Source: Phoronis ovalis (Eukaryota > Phoronida > Phoronidae). Taken from it: DNA of 32,596 bases. How positions within the stretch are numbered: position 1 is the stretch's first letter; every line of letters starts with the position of its first letter. A model generated the notes under the pieces. The model saw only the letters and a list, made by a program, of their open reading frames with translations. It was not told the DNA's origin and searched no databases. The position numbers and the translations under genes were made by a program. Below are positions 10,501 through 17,824 of the stretch, piece by piece. Location of the stretch: the NCBI GenBank assembly GCA_028565635.1, contig JAOXYB010064722.1, positions 9,458 to 42,053 of the forward strand. Direction: 5' to 3'.

Positions 10501-12840
10501 ATATCACTTTTCATTGGTAAAACTGATTTAACGTGCCAAGTTTGGAAACAATATTTAGGAACCATATAGTGAGTAACGATGTGTCTTCGTGACTTCGCTT
10601 TATTAATAGTACAGTTTCAGATATGCAAATATATGCAATATGTCATTATTTGATTTTCAGATATCTATACTGATGTCGAGTTACGCGTTACGGTAATAAT
10701 AAACCAAATGCTTATTTTCAAACTCGAGTCTTTATTCAAAAGAAGACCGGGGGCTTACGATAGGGGGCTGCAGTAAAATAGGTTACGTTTACCATAGCAC
10801 GGGGCTTTTCCATCTGTACTGGTAAAACCAGCGTTACACAGGCAGTCATAAGCACCAAGAGTGTTAGAACAAGTAGAATGCTCAGGACATACAGTTGAAT
10901 CTTGGCATTCGTCGATATCTGAAAGATATTATATTATATAAATATTGCCGGTGATAACACTGTCATTTTATTTCAAAATCTCACTTCTATATACACTTAG
11001 TTATATCTTAAATTGTGTAAGCGTACGTAACAACGTACAGTAGGCATCTGAAAAGCCAACATTCGTTGATATCGAAATTCTAATTAGGGATGTTATAACA
11101 AGAAAGGGTTGTGATAAAAGTACTTCCTGAATGGATGTCAATAACTTTACATTGAACAATCCTCCACAAACGTTGAACATGACATAACGTAATCGACATT
11201 ATGAACAATAAATGTCGGAGATGCATATTAAAATAACGTTACCTGAGCATGGGCCAGTTCCATTCGGACTTGTGAAGCCAGGGTCACACAGACATGCATA
11301 ACTACCAGGCGTATTATAGCAACTTGAATATACAGGACATGTAGTTGTCGGGTCGTCACATTCGTCGATATCTGAAGTAATGATACGATATCTTAATTAG
11401 AATAGCAACATCAAAACGCCGCTGAAATAATTAATGAGATGGGTTCATTTTATTATTTCGTGATCTCTCTTTCGTCTTACAAAAACTAAGTATTGGGTCC
11501 GTTAGTGCACGAGTATAAGTATATATTTCATACAACGCTGTACTTATTCTGAAAAATAACTATAGAATCCAAAATGAATATATAAGTTTGATATAGTGCC
11601 TGTTAAAATGCCTTATGTGAATGTACGAATTTACATATCTTTTTTATTTCAATGAACTCTGTAATGTACCTAAATGTGCTTGCTTAGTTCAGTGGCTATA
11701 TACATATTTTCATAGTTGTTCTATAAAAGGACTTCCACCATTCTTACATAATACCGACACATATCAAATAAATGTAAATATTGATTTATTTACTCTTATG
11801 ATTTTCAGAAGTTGACGCAGTTGAACATGAATAGAAGAAACACATTTAATAATCTCACCTGTGCATGGAGCTTCACCAGTTGGACTTGTAAACCCAGCGT
11901 TACACAGACATTCATAACTCCCTGGAGTGTTAGAACAAGTTGTGTGCTCCGGACACACAGACGATTGGTCTATACACTCGTCGATATCTGCAATGAAAGT
12001 TATGATCAGAGGTGATAAACAACATGACTGACCATACTTTGTATTCCCTGTTAACATCACCTGTCGCCTCGCCATACTATAATGATAATTTGAAAATGTC
12101 TCCATGCTTAGGTTCAGGTGAAGCCAGGCGCCGGATAAGCATTCATTAACGAAGCTACTTCAACAGTACGATCGCGTTATGATCTGAATATTGGATGATT
12201 TGTAAAACGACTTATACATTCCATTACAGAAATTAATTCCCCGTATAATCCTTTTAAAAACAGATCCGAACACCTCAGAATATTACCTGTACATGGTCCA
12301 CTTCCGCTGGGACTCGTAAACCCAGGGTCACACAAACACGCATAACTACCGGGGGTATTGAAACATGTCGAATGATCTGGACACACGGTTCCTGGATCTT
12401 CACACTCATTGATATCTGAAAGGAATTGAGATGTTTATTTGACAGGAGCTTAAAGGGTGTAACTGATATAATTCCATAGGTCATTTTATCATGTTCACTG
12501 ACTACAATTTCTTTCTTTAAACTAAATTTTATAAGTATATACGTTTCAAAACAAAAGAATTTCACCTTCATGTTCCTATGCTGATTTACATAAAGGCTTT
12601 GAAGCTCCCAAGCTATCTTAAAGTTGGTGACACATAATATACAAATATACCTTCATAATATCCATTGGGTGAAATAATATTACTTTACTAAAATATGTAA
12701 CAAACATGTACCTGTGCACGGAGCTTGTCCAGATGGACTTGTAAAGCCGGTGTCACATAGACAGTCGTAGCCACTAGCCGTGTTAGAACAAGTTGAATGT
12801 TCTGGACACACGGTGTTTGGATCTGCACATTCGTTGGTAC
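1522..12840 (-). CDS. EGF-array / CBM14 / laminin-G secreted protein (5'-partial), spliced gene
   Basis: This span contains 25 exons that join in frame on the minus strand, each with AG acceptor and GT donor. Order from the 5' side: 18 EGF-like exons, three peritrophin-A (CBM14) exons, then a laminin-G/concanavalin-like domain over four exons, ending at TAA 1522-1524. All exons down to the first LamG exon are phase 1-1. Coding length is 3650 nt, about 1215 residues. The EGF units carry the D-I-N/D-E-C calcium-binding signature. CBM14 binds chitin in known families. Molluscan Pif/BMSP shell-matrix proteins combine CBM14 with a LamG domain, so a role in shell or another chitinous extracellular matrix is a reasonable inference, but a long EGF array is not part of the usual Pif layout. 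No start codon or signal peptide was found, so the 5' end is missing. Exon borders are read by eye without transcripts. Confidence 0.85.
1597..1980 (-). other. intron between LamG exons 3 and 4
   Basis: A 384-bp intron with a gtaagt donor at the 1980 side. It contains a short palindromic GCCACCGGTGGC element near 1866 but no open frame fitting the LamG fold. Confidence 0.7.
1981..2163 (-). CDS. LamG exon 3
   Basis: The 183-nt exon is phase 0 at both ends. It reads [16 protein letters not shown], then [11 protein letters not shown], and ends [10 protein letters not shown] before a gtaagt donor. N-x-W-H-H-V-A-x-x-Y-D-G and the closing G-F-V-D-D are the classic LamG/concanavalin-like core. The downstream exon at 1522-1596 completes the domain. 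Confidence 0.9.
2437..2540 (-). CDS. LamG exon 2
   Basis: Acceptor ...tgattacag at 2541-2542, donor gtaaga at 2435-2436. The 104 nt convert phase 1 to phase 0, exactly what the flanking LamG exons require. It encodes [20 protein letters not shown] and continues to ...[10 protein letters not shown], a beta-strand pattern expected between the G-D-C-D and W-H-H-V strands. A longer open frame runs past the donor, but only the gtaaga site restores frame. Confidence 0.78.
2541..2949 (-). other. intron between LamG exons 1 and 2
   Basis: 409 bp, AT-rich, with a gtatgt donor at the 2949 side and a short (at)n run near 2755-2767. No coding signal was seen. Confidence 0.65.
2950..3210 (-). CDS. LamG exon 1
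   Basis: The 261-nt phase 1-1 exon has acceptor ttcttttatag and donor gtatgt. The joined frame gives [19 protein letters not shown], later [11 protein letters not shown] and [11 protein letters not shown] across the junction. L-P-L-D-D-x-F-N-D, I-S-F-W-Y and G-D-C-D are LamG features resembling the LamG domain of Pif-type shell proteins, based on my recall of that family rather than on an alignment. Confidence 0.87.
3211..3831 (-). other. intron carrying a GT-rich satellite
   Basis: A 621-bp intron between the third CBM14 exon and LamG exon 1, dominated by the GT-rich tract at 3388-3795. A short duplication of exon-border-like sequence (cgtccaacggcaaatgtgcc at 3181 and a variant at 3264) suggests the LamG exon 1 5' border was locally copied. 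Confidence 0.7.
3388..3795. repeat. GT-rich microsatellite-like tract
   Basis: About 400 bp of interrupted (tg)n, with cys/val-rich open frames on the plus strand and his/thr-rich frames on the minus strand that are composition artefacts. It includes a run of ten G at 3512-3521 and a pure (tg) stretch near 3708-3724. It is wholly intronic. Such alternating purine-pyrimidine DNA can form Z-DNA, and length polymorphism is likely. Confidence 0.9.
3832..3987 (-). CDS. third chitin-binding (CBM14-like) exon
   Basis: The 156-nt phase 1-1 exon has acceptor ...ttattgcag and donor gtattg. It encodes [20 protein letters not shown], then [17 protein letters not shown] and LTTCNC. The spacing of cysteines and aromatics (C-Y-x-x-G, P-Y-Y-Y-W, W-N-G, L-S-C-A-P, C-N-C) resembles peritrophin-A. 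It is the most divergent of the three CBM14 copies, so the family call is a little less certain. Confidence 0.75.
3988..4318 (-). other. intron between CBM14 exons 2 and 3
   Basis: 331 bp, AT-rich, no coding signal seen. The donor is gtaagt at the 4318 side. Confidence 0.65.
4319..4528 (-). CDS. second chitin-binding (CBM14) exon with Ser/Thr-rich linker
   Basis: The 210-nt phase 1-1 exon reads [20 protein letters not shown], then [20 protein letters not shown]-x-x-Y-Y-x-C and the C-D-P-G-x-x-F-D family pattern followed by C mark peritrophin-A. It closes with a linker rich in Ser and Thr ([17 protein letters not shown]), a likely mucin-type O-glycosylation stretch separating CBM14 copies. 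The acceptor (atctccgattag) is weaker than at other exons, but only it gives the required phase. Confidence 0.82.
4529..5100 (-). other. intron between CBM14 exons 1 and 2
   Basis: 572 bp, AT-rich. Open frames here on both strands extend the CBM14 exon in wrong frames and carry no domain signal. Confidence 0.65.
5101..5307 (-). CDS. first chitin-binding (CBM14) exon
   Basis: The 207-nt phase 1-1 exon has acceptor ...ttcattgcag and donor gtaagt. It encodes [20 protein letters not shown], then [31 protein letters not shown] and NANC. D-P-x-D-C-x-K-Y-Y-x-C and W-D-x-x-x-x-x-C are the core peritrophin-A residues. It directly follows the last EGF exon, marking the switch from EGF rod to chitin-binding tail. 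Confidence 0.88.
5515..5652 (-). CDS. EGF-like exon 18 (last of array)
   Basis: 138 nt, phase 1-1, nine nt longer than the array standard. It encodes [20 protein letters not shown] with core [18 protein letters not shown] and tail IPQSPE. Six cysteines, a calcium-binding D-I-N-E-C and an Asx-hydroxylation pattern (C-x-N-x4-F-x-C) are present. The second half differs from the array, which fits a terminal, older unit joined to CBM14. Confidence 0.9.
5653..6001 (-). other. intron between EGF exons 17 and 18
   Basis: 349 bp with no decayed EGF unit recognisable. Confidence 0.6.
6002..6130 (-). CDS. EGF-like exon 17
   Basis: 129 nt, 43 residues, phase 1-1. [20 protein letters not shown], core [11 protein letters not shown], tail GYAPCT. 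Its first 13 codons match exon 8 (9103-9231) more closely than they match its neighbours, and the downstream intron is also alike. The donor is gtgaat rather than the usual gtaa form. Confidence 0.9.
6245..6373 (-). CDS. EGF-like exon 16
   Basis: 129 nt, phase 1-1. [20 protein letters not shown], core [11 protein letters not shown], tail HDGQAPCT. It carries the S-H-C signature shared with exons 10, 11, 12 and 15, a recently expanded subgroup. Confidence 0.92.
6620..6748 (-). CDS. EGF-like exon 15
   Basis: 129 nt, phase 1-1. [20 protein letters not shown], core [11 protein letters not shown], tail HNGQAPCI. The sequence just 3' of its donor resembles that of exon 13, showing that exon and intron were copied together. 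Confidence 0.92.
   Translation of the reverse strand: MSTNVQTHLLFALYTHIVLTQSVATIVCVTLVLQVTMDKPRA
6975..7103 (-). CDS. EGF-like exon 14
   Basis: 129 nt, phase 1-1. [20 protein letters not shown], core [11 protein letters not shown], tail YNGQAPCT. Its donor-side flank (gagcgt...aaccataaaa) matches that of exon 10. Confidence 0.92.
7345..7473 (-). CDS. EGF-like exon 13
   Basis: 129 nt, phase 1-1. [20 protein letters not shown], core [11 protein letters not shown], tail SNGQAPCT. The usual aromatic before cysteine 4 is His (GSHVC), so the Asx-hydroxylation consensus is broken in this unit; calcium ligands remain. Confidence 0.92.
7596..7724 (-). CDS. EGF-like exon 12
   Basis: 129 nt, phase 1-1. 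[20 protein letters not shown], core [11 protein letters not shown], tail ANGQGPCT. It belongs to the S-H-C subgroup; its upstream and downstream introns are homologous to those around exon 16. Confidence 0.92.
7938..8066 (-). CDS. EGF-like exon 11
   Basis: 129 nt, phase 1-1. [20 protein letters not shown], core [11 protein letters not shown], tail [13 protein letters not shown] keeps the calcium ligands. The intron between exons 11 and 10 resembles the introns after exons 14 and 15. Confidence 0.92.
8329..8457 (-). CDS. EGF-like exon 10
   Basis: 129 nt, phase 1-1. [20 protein letters not shown], core [11 protein letters not shown], tail HNGQAPCT. Two decayed EGF exons lie between this exon and exon 9, so they were neighbours at a time when the array was longer. 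Confidence 0.92.
8590..8672 (-). pseudogene. decayed EGF exon (relic 1)
   Basis: The minus strand still reads [16 protein letters not shown], an unmistakable EGF core, but the D-I-N-E-C half, the C-terminal half and both splice sites are unrecognisable. It lies within the intron between EGF exons 9 and 10. Confidence 0.75.
8722..8800 (-). pseudogene. decayed EGF exon (relic 2)
   Basis: The minus strand reads [19 protein letters not shown]. Aligned with intact units ([19 protein letters not shown]) it has lost cysteine 4 (Cys to Phe) and cysteine 5 (Cys to Arg) by single-base changes while the frame is kept. The flanking splice sites are not recognisable. It sits about 50 bp from relic 1 in the same intron. 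Confidence 0.72.
8833..8961 (-). CDS. EGF-like exon 9
   Basis: 129 nt, phase 1-1. [20 protein letters not shown], core [11 protein letters not shown], tail PTGQAPCT. All six cysteines and calcium ligands are present; acceptor and donor are intact. Confidence 0.92.
9103..9231 (-). CDS. EGF-like exon 8
   Basis: 129 nt, phase 1-1. [20 protein letters not shown], core [11 protein letters not shown], tail ATGQGPCT. It shares [13 protein letters not shown] with exon 17, seven intact exons away. Confidence 0.92.
9232..9898 (-). other. 667-bp intron between EGF exons 7 and 8
   Basis: Longer than most introns in the array. It contains a palindromic GCCACTGGTGGC element near 9353 followed by gctgct, and a less AT-rich patch at 9600-9740. 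I see no EGF relic in it. Confidence 0.6.
9899..10024 (-). CDS. EGF-like exon 7 (42-residue form)
   Basis: 126 nt, phase 1-1, one codon shorter than standard. [19 protein letters not shown] has five instead of six residues between cysteines 1 and 2. Core [11 protein letters not shown], where the usual Asp after cysteine 5 is His. Splice sites are intact. Confidence 0.9.
10185..10313 (-). CDS. EGF-like exon 6
   Basis: 129 nt, phase 1-1. [20 protein letters not shown], core [11 protein letters not shown], tail INGSGVCIG. The loop between cysteines 1 and 2 (IVLNIQ) is unlike the E-D-P-x-T-V of other units, making it one of the most divergent intact repeats. Confidence 0.9.
10314..10792 (-). other. 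479-bp intron between EGF exons 5 and 6
   Basis: AT-rich with no EGF relic or other recognisable element. Confidence 0.6.
10793..10918 (-). CDS. EGF-like exon 5 (42-residue form)
   Basis: 126 nt, phase 1-1. [19 protein letters not shown] has five residues between cysteines 1 and 2, from loss of one codon in the D-P-S-T segment. Core [11 protein letters not shown], tail TDGKAPCYG. The donor is gtaaac. Confidence 0.9.
11050..11078 (-). pseudogene. EGF exon border remnant (relic 3)
   Basis: The plus strand reads aacattcgttgatatcgaaa, the first bases of an EGF exon plus its acceptor side (standard: acattcgttgatatctgaaa). The acceptor AG has been lost by deletion and no exon body follows on the other side. 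It is a deletion remnant in the intron between exons 4 and 5. Confidence 0.65.
11243..11371 (-). CDS. EGF-like exon 4
   Basis: 129 nt, phase 1-1. [20 protein letters not shown], core [11 protein letters not shown], tail PNGTGPCSG. It shares C-D-P-G-F and G-x-G-P-C features with exon 2. Confidence 0.92.
11372..11858 (-). other. 487-bp intron between EGF exons 3 and 4
   Basis: AT-rich with no EGF relic. Open frames across 11621-11815 on the plus strand look fortuitous. Confidence 0.6.
11859..11987 (-). CDS. EGF-like exon 3
   Basis: 129 nt, phase 1-1. [20 protein letters not shown], core [11 protein letters not shown], tail PTGEAPCTG. All six cysteines are present; the acceptor is ...ttcattgcag. 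Confidence 0.92.
12115..12152 (-). pseudogene. decayed EGF exon fragment (relic 4)
   Basis: The minus strand reads NECLSG, then, after a one-base shift, PGFT (cctggcttcacc). This corresponds to [10 protein letters not shown] of intact units, with cysteine 5 replaced by Ser and the frame broken. It is the shortest and least certain relic that shows coding similarity. Confidence 0.5.
12287..12415 (-). CDS. EGF-like exon 2
   Basis: 129 nt, phase 1-1. [20 protein letters not shown], core [11 protein letters not shown], tail PSGSGPCTG. Intact splice sites and calcium ligands. Confidence 0.92.
12712..12840 (-). CDS. EGF-like exon 1 of those visible (altered calcium site)
   Basis: 129 nt, phase 1-1. 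The unit opens [20 protein letters not shown] if the split codon begins with G, instead of D-I-N/D-E-C, so the first calcium ligand Asp is replaced. The core is [12 protein letters not shown] with the usual G-S order inverted. The tail is PSGQAPCTG. Six cysteines remain. It is the most 5' EGF exon I can find. Confidence 0.88.
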
Positions 12841-13847
12841 CTATTAAGTAAAAGCGAGAATCTGCTTAGTGAATGAACTCATAGATGAGATCTTTAATAA
12901 ATTTATCATACTTCACTTAGCTAATAAATTTTAAATGATTCTTAAAGTAAAAGCTTGGGCATATAAAACCAATACAGCGTGTATCCCATAAACAATCACC
13001 GTATAATATGTTTTTGCAATTCCTTGAAAATGTTTGAGTGTGCATGTATACGCTCAAAGTGAATATGAGTCTTTTAAACAGGACGATTGCAAAACCATTC
13101 AGCAGCACGCACTACCTCGAAAAAAAAACCAATAGATATAAATTAACATGAGACAAGACGTAACTATTTCAGTCGATCCCATGTTTATAAGCGGCAGGTA
13201 AAGCTCACGTTATTCTCACAGTGATGTGACATTCAATAATGAGTTGCTAACTAGAGTTAATCCGTGTCTAAATATCAGACTGACAGCAAAATATTTGATA
13301 ATATGCATATAATGCAAACAGGTAAGGTGAAAAGTATTCCGTGACTGAAAGTTGTCCATCATTACCGCCAGATGGCACTGCGGCATTTATAAAACAAACA
13401 CGACATGACGCAGTCTTCAAACAAGGGCTACTCTACAAACCACTTTATTGAAAAGGTTTCTATTTAAATAGAAGATTGCTTCTCATAAAATGTGAAGATA
13501 TCGAGATTCGTGTACTAAAGTTTTTAATGTCGTCGCCTTTGTATATTTGCAGAAACAAAAAGGGTATACATTCACTATAGATATTAGTTAGTAGCACAGT
13601 TCTATAGTATTCAATTCGTTTCTTCTTAAAAGACGGGAACAAAAATATAACCGTCTAAACTTAGTATATAATATACAGTGAACTGGAAATCATTAAAAAA
13701 AATATTAGAATGAGTAACATGCAATAATTTACAAGATTCAGTTCATTATACAAGCGTGGGATTTAAACTTGTAATGCTATTAAAAAGGAACATTGTTTGC
13801 TCAGCTAAGCACACACAGTTCTGAGAGAAGTTACAAAGAATATCTAC
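12841..13847 (-). other. 1-kb intron or upstream region 5' of EGF exon 1
   Basis: AT-rich with no EGF relic. It contains a CTCF-like motif at 13365-13379. It becomes an intron only if the 51-nt exon at 13848-13898 is real. Confidence 0.5.
13365..13379 (+). promoter_or_regulatory. CTCF-like motif
   Basis: ccgccagatggcact fits the animal CTCF core consensus CCASYAGRKGGCRSY at 14 of 15 positions (third base differs). It stands in the region 5' of the visible EGF exons. A single sequence match of this degeneracy can occur by chance, so binding is only a suggestion. Confidence 0.3.
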
Positions 13848-13898
13848 CTGTTGGATAGACCAGCGGTACAGTCCCGCCATAAACGTCCAGGATAAAAA
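13848..13898 (-). CDS. candidate 51-nt upstream exon of the EGF gene
   Basis: A strong acceptor (ttttttgttttacag) and a donor (cag|gtagat) bound exactly 51 nt, phase 1-1. In phase it reads FILDVYGGTVPLVYPT and joins exon 1 as ...VYPTGTNEC. The strong splice sites and the matching phase are the evidence; there is no domain signal. It could be a short spacer between an upstream domain and the EGF rod, or a chance pair of sites. Confidence 0.4.
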
Positions 13899-14130
13899 CT
13901 GTAAAACAAAAAAATAGTTTTTTAAAATATTATTTATGAAAGAAAACTTAAGAACATTGTAATGTATCAATTTTCAAAAGCATTATTAAAAGGACATTTA
14001 ATTTTTTGATATAAATAAGTACCTGTAATTACAAAACGTGCAACCTAAAAATTACTTAACATAGTTAAATAATCCAGGTTCTAACTTCTGTGTGGTGGGT
14101 GATAACATTTTGGATATATTTTACATATAA

Positions 14131-14178
14131 GACAGACAGACAGACACTAACACTAAACACATTTACACTAAACACACT
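14131..14178. repeat. (gaca)n microsatellite plus short acactaaac repeats
   Basis: About four gaca units at 14131-14147 are followed by imperfect acactaa/acactaaacac repeats to about 14178. Confidence 0.85.
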
Positions 14179-17100
14179 TTTGCTGGGACTGAAAAGATAG
14201 TTTTACGTACATAGATGCTATAAAAACAGTGACAGGGTTAATATTAATATTTGACATTGAAAGGAATAATATTAACAACAAGTAATCATTGTGGTATCGA
14301 GATAAGTATATCAGTAAAGAACACGACACTATGTTCACCATATATTAATCTATTGCATATCTTCGTTAAATCTTGTCTACACAACCAGAATGTTGTAAAA
14401 ATGTAGACTTTAATACATACCTGAGACGAAAATAAAAAAAAAATATTGCTACTAGAATAAAAATATTTGAGTCATGATCCCAGTTGTCGTAACAATTTAT
14501 TTGTTTGATATTCAGTAAACAAAATAATTCATGCCTTATTTTAACCTCGGGGCATATGTTTACTAAATTTGTTTACGATGACCTTGGAATTACACTTATT
14601 AAGATTAATGTAAACTGTATCAAAAGTTACACCCATCATTTTTCTATTCAACAATTGCAATATAAACTATGTTTATTAGGCAACAGCTTAGCTAAAAAAA
14701 ATATAGCCTATATGCAGACAATAAAAATTAATCATATGCACATTCATTACTTCCTAACGTGCAGCTTACAATGTCTATCTACTAATGACACTGTTCCAAT
14801 AACATAGCATATACTCAGTGTATGCGTGGTACATCACGTGATTTAGAAAGTACAATTACATGTAAATGTATTTAATTTCGAAATGTAATGAGGAAGTAAA
14901 CCATTTCTTTGCGGGTTTTTTTCGGACCCTGAATGTATTCAGGTCGCCGAGGTTTCCAACGTCCATAAATGGGCAATTTGGAAGGGGGTGAAAGTTATCG
15001 ATAAATAGCTTGCCAGTGTGTCAAGTTTTTAGTTTAGCTCTCAGACAGCATATGGAAGGCAGCAAACTTTCAAATTAATTTATAAAATATAAATACTTTT
15101 TTCTTCGTGGCTAAAGAAACAAAAGGAATCCCGGTTTTGAAGCTACAGCATTGGCCGGGTGAACCTCGTCGCAATTTCTCCATATAAGGTGTTTTCAGAG
15201 GTTGGGTTTCACCCTGGGTTCAGTTTTAATTCGGTTTAAGTCACACATTTATCTTAAGCTCTTTCATCATAATTATTTATGTATTTATTTATTAAGGAAA
15301 TGTTAATTACGATTCAATTATTTGAGCTTCTTTAATTGTAACAGTTAATACAATAATTTGTAAATTCTGTTTATCTTAATAAACTCCAGGTTTGCCAGTG
15401 TCGGAGAGCACTCCCTATAATTATTTTTTGTTAATTATTTCATGTTTAGATTAGAAAAGAACAGCTAATCTACTGGTATATTATTCCGAACTGCCAGGTG
15501 ATACTTGTATACGAAAGTGGAATTCCCTTTAATGTTTCGCTAAAAAATGCGTATTAACATGTTTTCGTAAATCAGTCTCACTATAACTAACTAAAGTAAA
15601 CTAAATGATAAAGTTTATACAATATTATAATCACGTGACAAAACAGTCAGCTATATAGAAACATAAAATGTCAGTAGATGTCGCAAGCTATACTAACGAA
15701 AGTAGATAGGAGTCATACATATCCTAGGCAATAAGAATATAATTTTTCCACATATACTGGTAAGGTCTTGTAAGTATCATTTTTGCTGACTCCCATATAT
15801 TTGGGAACACACAGATTACGAAAAAAAAAATCGGACAGACTGTTACATTTTGGAGATCACAAGTTTGGTCTACTGTCAGCTCATATGCTGCACCTCTCGA
15901 AGTATGAGTAATGACATAAACACTCTCCTTGTAACTTAATCAGAGGTAGAGAAGTGGATGTGTTAATGTCGTTTGCCTATATTTTTATTAAAATATCACA
16001 ATATCGCATATTTTACTATAACGTGCGAATAAATTATCCCTCGCCGCACTTGCTTCCTAAACTCAAATGGTTAAAATTTAACAAATATATTGGCATATCC
16101 AGTTATAACAGAACATCGAATAATATAAATCAACTGTTTATTTTCCATCCAATATCTTTAAACGTTGGCGTAATTAATCGCACTTGGATTCAAAGAATTT
16201 GTTTTTCCAAACTGAATATTTTGAATAGTTGGCTAGATAATTATAATATTTGTTAGAAAGTTTGCAATGTTAAACGTTCTCGTTTCTTTTTCCGCTTGAA
16301 ACAAACATCTTTATTGTTTAAATGGATTTAGAAAATATCTAAACATTGCAAAATATACATAATTTATGCCGTGCGATAATTAATGTTGCTGTTGCTAAAG
16401 CGTTTCCAAACCTTTGCCTTTTTTTTAAACGAGACTAAAATCACGATGTAAGACAATGGATCGATCACACTTGTACTATGCAAAAGATATTCAGAGAAAA
16501 AAACTACAATCACATTTTAGACTAAGTATAAAAAAACATATCGAGCAAATGTTACCAATCTTGTTCTTTTAGTTTTTCTTATTAACGTAAACACAACAGG
16601 ATAAAGTGACAAAGTCTACAAGAAAATTAAACCTAATGTTAATATGATACTGGCTAGCTCGCGTTTTGTATAGTTGTAGAGTACTCGTTTTATATAAATT
16701 AAATCATGCGTATATTTCTCATACTTACCAAAAAATAAGACACACGATACTGCTTTCATATTTATTTATTTGTAAACGTCTCAAAATGTGTACTCTTGTT
16801 AGCTTTCTTCTATTTATAAAAAATACAATTTTCCTTGTTTTAGCTCGTATTATTTTAGGGGGAAGTTAGAAGTTCTGTTAAAGTTAAATATTACAGTAAA
16901 CATTGCATTCAGATTAAGTAAAATAAGATTTAGAAGGGACATAGTGACAACATATGTAAAGATATAACTAAAAAAATAATCACTAACGTTTTTGTCAAAA
17001 TCATCAAACACTATGCAAAGACCTTTTACATTCTCCCTAAATATGGCATAAACATAAGCACCAGACAGGGAGCATGTATTTCATTCATAATTTACATCAT

Positions 17101-17824
17101 ATATTCACGATTCGGAAAGGGAAGAGGAAGGAGGACCTTATAGTTCAATATTAATTATAACTTCTTCAAATATTTGGCATTCCCAGTTATTTATAACCCT
17201 GCATTTTAGTAAATATAACTCAAACACTACAATAGCATGTAACTGGTCAATTATTGAGGTGTGACAAATAGCTGTGGTATTAATTCGCTGAATGTAATCA
17301 AACACTTAGTTGAAAATATGCCAACTACCCATAACAACATGAAATGCTCCCTAGGTATTTCTTGCGTAACGCCCCAATTCGATCAACGACGCAAATGTTG
17401 ACCACGATTTAATTCAAAACGTTAACTCGACATCCGTTCAAAGCGATCTGCATTAAATTTTACGTATTTAATGATTGTGTTTGCGTTATCTTACTTAGGA
17501 TTTGCGTGATATTATGCGAGGCGCATCACAGATGTCGTTATGCCAATACATTTTTGAACTATTTTAAAATTTTATGTAATGTAATTTCACAATAGTTTGC
17601 AAAATGTACTACTTTTGCTTATAATAACTTTAAAGAACAACTTGTGACTATCTCACGAGAAATCAATTGACTTTATTTTTGACTTGATTTATGTACAAAT
17701 ATGTAAGTTTAAAACCAAAACGTAACTAAGAAATAATAAAATATGTTTAAATTAATAATTTAGAAATATATAACCGAACCAGCAGCTGAAAAATAAAGTA
17801 ATTTAAAACTAAACGGAAACATTA

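Noticed and set aside
5515-12840. Regularly spaced ~129-bp similar blocks resembling a repeat/spacer array
   Set aside because: Each block translates to a six-cysteine EGF unit with splice sites; this is an exon array, not CRISPR or a satellite.
14400-14500. Possible signal-peptide exon on the minus strand (QYFFFIFVS before a gtatgt donor)
   Set aside because: The frame is closed by TAG directly upstream without a start codon; the T-rich run is better read as a pyrimidine tract.
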